Shown piece after piece: positions 62,119-64,000 of a stretch of DNA of 64,000 nt. The position numbers were made by a program, and so were the translations under genes. Each line of letters opens with the position of its first letter. Position 1 is the stretch's first letter. Source of the DNA: Cupriavidus sp. 2SB (lineage in GTDB: Bacteria; Pseudomonadota; Gammaproteobacteria; Burkholderiales; Burkholderiaceae); NCBI RefSeq assembly GCF_005503625.1, contig NZ_SCMX01000026.1, forward strand, positions 21,185 through 85,184, read 5' to 3'. Below the pieces are notes generated by a model that was not told the origin of the DNA, did not search any database, and was given only the letters and a program-made list of their open reading frames with translations.

Positions 62119-62826
62119 ATGGACCAGACCTCCGCACCCGCTTCACGCCCCGCCCTTCGCGAACTGACTGCGCTCGAAGGCCGCGTGGTGGCCGTGCTGC
62201 TCGAAAAGCAGTTCACCGTGCCCGATACCTACCCGCTGTCGCTCAATGCGCTGGCATCGGGCTGCAACCAGAAGACCGCCCGCGCACCCGTGATGAGCGT
62301 GACCGAGGACGAGATCCTGACCGCCATCGATGGCCTGAAATCCCTGAGCCTCGTGTTCGAAGGCAGCAGCAGCCGCGTGCCGCGCTTCGAGCAGAACCTC
62401 GGCAAGGTGCTCGGCGTGCCAAGCCAGTCGGCGGCGCTGCTGTCCACCCTGCTGCTGCGCGGCCCGCAAACCGCTGCCGAACTGCGGCTGAATACCGCCC
62501 GCCTGCACGCCTTCGCCGATATCTCGTCCGTCGAAGGGTTCCTGGATGAACTCGCCGAACGCACCCCGGCGCTGGTGGTCCGGCTGCCCCGCGCCCCCGG
62601 CGAGCGCGAACACCGCTGGATGCACCTGCTCTGCGGCGAAGTCAGCATTCCGGAAAACGCTGTCGCCTACCGGCCCGGCGCGGAGTCCGCCGCATCCCCT
62701 TCGGAACTGGAAGCCCTGCGCATCAGCCACCGCGCGCTCGAAGACAAGGTGGCAAAACTGCAGGCGCTGGTGGTGGAGATGGCCGGTCAGTTGGGCATCG
62801 AGGTGGAGGCGGGGCGGCTGGAATGA
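62119..62826 (+). CDS. yceH: YceH family (DUF480) protein
   Basis: A 235-residue protein with two tandem winged-helix domains. The first (about 10-90) has LTALEGRVVAVLLEKQFTVPDTYPLSLNAL and GCNQKTARAPVM; the second (about 100-180) has SAALLSTLLLRGPQTAAELRLNTARLHAF. The C-terminal 30 residues form a coiled coil (LEDKVAKLQALVVEMAGQL). Function in E. coli is unknown. ATG 62119 (MDQTSAP) was selected; upstream in-frame sequence crosses the divergent promoter of the SsuA-like gene. Confidence 0.9.
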   Translation: MDQTSAPASRPALRELTALEGRVVAVLLEKQFTVPDTYPLSLNALASGCNQKTARAPVMSVTEDEILTAIDGLKSLSLVFEGSSSRVPRFEQNLGKVLGVPSQSAALLSTLLLRGPQTAAELRLNTARLHAFADISSVEGFLDELAERTPALVVRLPRAPGEREHRWMHLLCGEVSIPENAVAYRPGAESAASPSELEALRISHRALEDKVAKLQALVVEMAGQLGIEVEAGRLE

Positions 62827-62923
62827 GACGAATCTGAAAGGGACCTGTTGCACGACCTGGCGCAGTACATCGGGCGGAGTGCATTGCTAGTCTTCCTGCA
62901 TGTTCATGGTCAGGGAGTTTGCA

Positions 62924-64000
62924 ATGGGATTCAGAAATCCGGGGGCCGCTGTTGCCGTGTCACGCATTGACCCGGCGCTGCTGCAGCTGGTCGACGTGGC
63001 CAGGGAGTCGCTGGAAGCGACGCAGAGGCGTCAGCGGGCCCGCAAGGCAAGCACGCTGATCCAGGGCTGGAAAGATGAAGGTATCTACCCCTTTGGTGGT
63101 CTGGCAGCCGATCCGCTCGAAGCCGCGCGGCGCGATATGTTCGATATCTGCGCGCTGGGTATCGACGAATGCCTGGAGGTGTTCCGGACGGGGACCGTGC
63201 ATGATCGACGTTTCACCCTGGCGATGCTCAAGGCGACGCTTGAAGCGGGCGCTGGCCCCTTGAAGCAGGTGCTTGCCGAAGTTTTCAACCTGCCCGCCGC
63301 CAGGACCAGCGAGCTGCTCGGGCTGATGCAGTTGACCTCGTTGTCCTCGATGATCGAATGCAGCCGGTTGGTGACAGACCGGCTTCACTTCCTGACCGGC
63401 CTGGAGTCGATGCTGTTCGACATCGGTAACAAGCGCGGCTTCCGCGAGCGCGGACAGTTGCATCGCCTGATTGAAAACGAGACGTGGATCTTCGGTGAAG
63501 AATTCCGGCTGACGAGCAGCGGGGAGAGCCTGAACACGGTGTTGCGCAAGCATGTCCACAAGCTCGACATGGGCAAGGGGTGGCTTCAGCAAGCGGTGCT
63601 CCGCGACGACGGCAAACGCGGTTTCATCGACTTTGTGCTGGGGCGCGAATTGCCAGCCCCGGGCCTGCAGCGGGAATTTCTCGTTGTGGAATTGAAGCGT
63701 CCGATGAAAAAGGTCGACATGGAGGCGAAAGGGCAGATCGAACGCTACGCGATGGCCGTGGCGTCGGACGAGCGGTTCGACAAGGCCAATACACGATGGA
63801 CGTTCATCGCGCTGTCGAACGAGATGACGCCGGAAGCGACCCGAATGGTGCAGTACATGCAAGGCGCCTTCGGCTGTACCTATCAGGACTCCACGCTGCG
63901 CATCGGCCTCTGTTCCTGGAGCGGCGTGCTCAATATGGCGCGGGTCCGGATGGAGGCGCTTCGGTCCAAGTTGAACTGCACTGTTTCCAGCGATCAAGGA
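62924..64000 (+). CDS. PD-(D/E)xK nuclease protein (Shedu/DUF4263-like C-terminal half), runs off window
   Basis: The frame stays open from a TAG at 62888-62890 to the window edge (about 359 residues seen). ATG 62924 follows GGGAG at good spacing. Residues about 15-220 (STLIQGWKDEGIYPFG; LLGLMQLTSLSSMIECSRLV; RLHFLTGLESMLFDIGNKRGFRERGQLHRLIENETWIFGEEF) match the linker region I recall from large HSP90-like ATPase proteins with a C-terminal nuclease. Asp236 (GFIDFVLG), Glu256-x-Lys258 (LVVELKRP) and Gln271 (QIERYA) form a PD-(D/E)xK site like DUF4263/Shedu. The ATPase half is absent upstream, where yceH ends 98 bp away. Family naming is inference from motifs. Confidence 0.75.
   Translation, partial: MGFRNPGAAVAVSRIDPALLQLVDVARESLEATQRRQRARKASTLIQGWKDEGIYPFGGLAADPLEAARRDMFDICALGIDECLEVFRTGTVHDRRFTLAMLKATLEAGAGPLKQVLAEVFNLPAARTSELLGLMQLTSLSSMIECSRLVTDRLHFLTGLESMLFDIGNKRGFRERGQLHRLIENETWIFGEEFRLTSSGESLNTVLRKHVHKLDMGKGWLQQAVLRDDGKRGFIDFVLGRELPAPGLQREFLVVELKRPMKKVDMEAKGQIERYAMAVASDERFDKANTRWTFIALSNEMTPEATRMVQYMQGAFGCTYQDSTLRIGLCSWSGVLNMARVRMEALRSKLNCTVSSDQG

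Overview
The window looks like part of a secondary replicon (chromid) of a Cupriavidus- or Ralstonia-type betaproteobacterium. This is inferred from high G+C, a Bug-type solute receptor, an H-NS-type protein with the betaproteobacterial C-terminus, and an flhDC-motAB-cheAWRDBYZ motility block of the kind known from that lineage. No rRNA, tRNA, CRISPR array or complete insertion sequence was found.

Layout. Positions 1-8.1 kb hold assorted genes: a LysR regulator, a small secreted repeat protein, YggT, a MarR regulator, a glycine-zipper lipoprotein, a dienelactone hydrolase-like enzyme, a secreted unknown, a phospholipase D-fold endonuclease, dodecin and a TpsB/FhaC-type outer-membrane transporter. 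At 8.2-11.5 kb two paralogous repeat-rich lipoproteins are transcribed away from a shared 677-bp regulatory region. That region carries two near-consensus sigma-54 promoters, each with a GTTACGT-type palindrome about 174 bp upstream. At 11.9-24.3 kb lies a tad (Flp pilus) locus: flp, tadE, cpaB, cpaC, tadZ, tadA, tadB, tadC, tadD, a DUF3613 gene, tadG and a sigma-54 activator. It has no tadV prepilin peptidase. sbcDC (24.4-28.6 kb), pcaIJF of the beta-ketoadipate pathway (29.2-31.8 kb), and a short-chain dehydrogenase with a Bug receptor (32.1-34.0 kb) follow.

At 34.06-35.6 kb a compositionally distinct three-gene cassette reads as an orphan type VI secretion module: PAAR spike, SleB-like wall hydrolase and periplasmic immunity candidate. 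Positions 35.8-40.8 kb carry a small unknown gene, a PadR regulator, nitronate monooxygenase, a tyrosine-recombinase-like protein lacking most catalytic residues, galE and an H-NS-like gene.

Positions 41.3-60.8 kb are a chemotaxis and motility island: three chemoreceptors (two ending in a CheR-tether-like pentapeptide), an EAL-domain protein, a CheY-like protein, two CheW, flhDC, motAB and the che operon. flhD and flhC both appear to start with TTG, and a perfect FNR-type box lies upstream of them. The window ends with an SsuA-like binding protein, YceH, and an open reading frame that runs off the edge. That frame carries a PD-(D/E)xK nuclease motif resembling the C-terminal half of ATPase-nuclease proteins linked to Shedu/DUF4263.

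A dispersed repeat of about 130-150 bp sits just behind three genes (sbcC, pcaF, cheZ).
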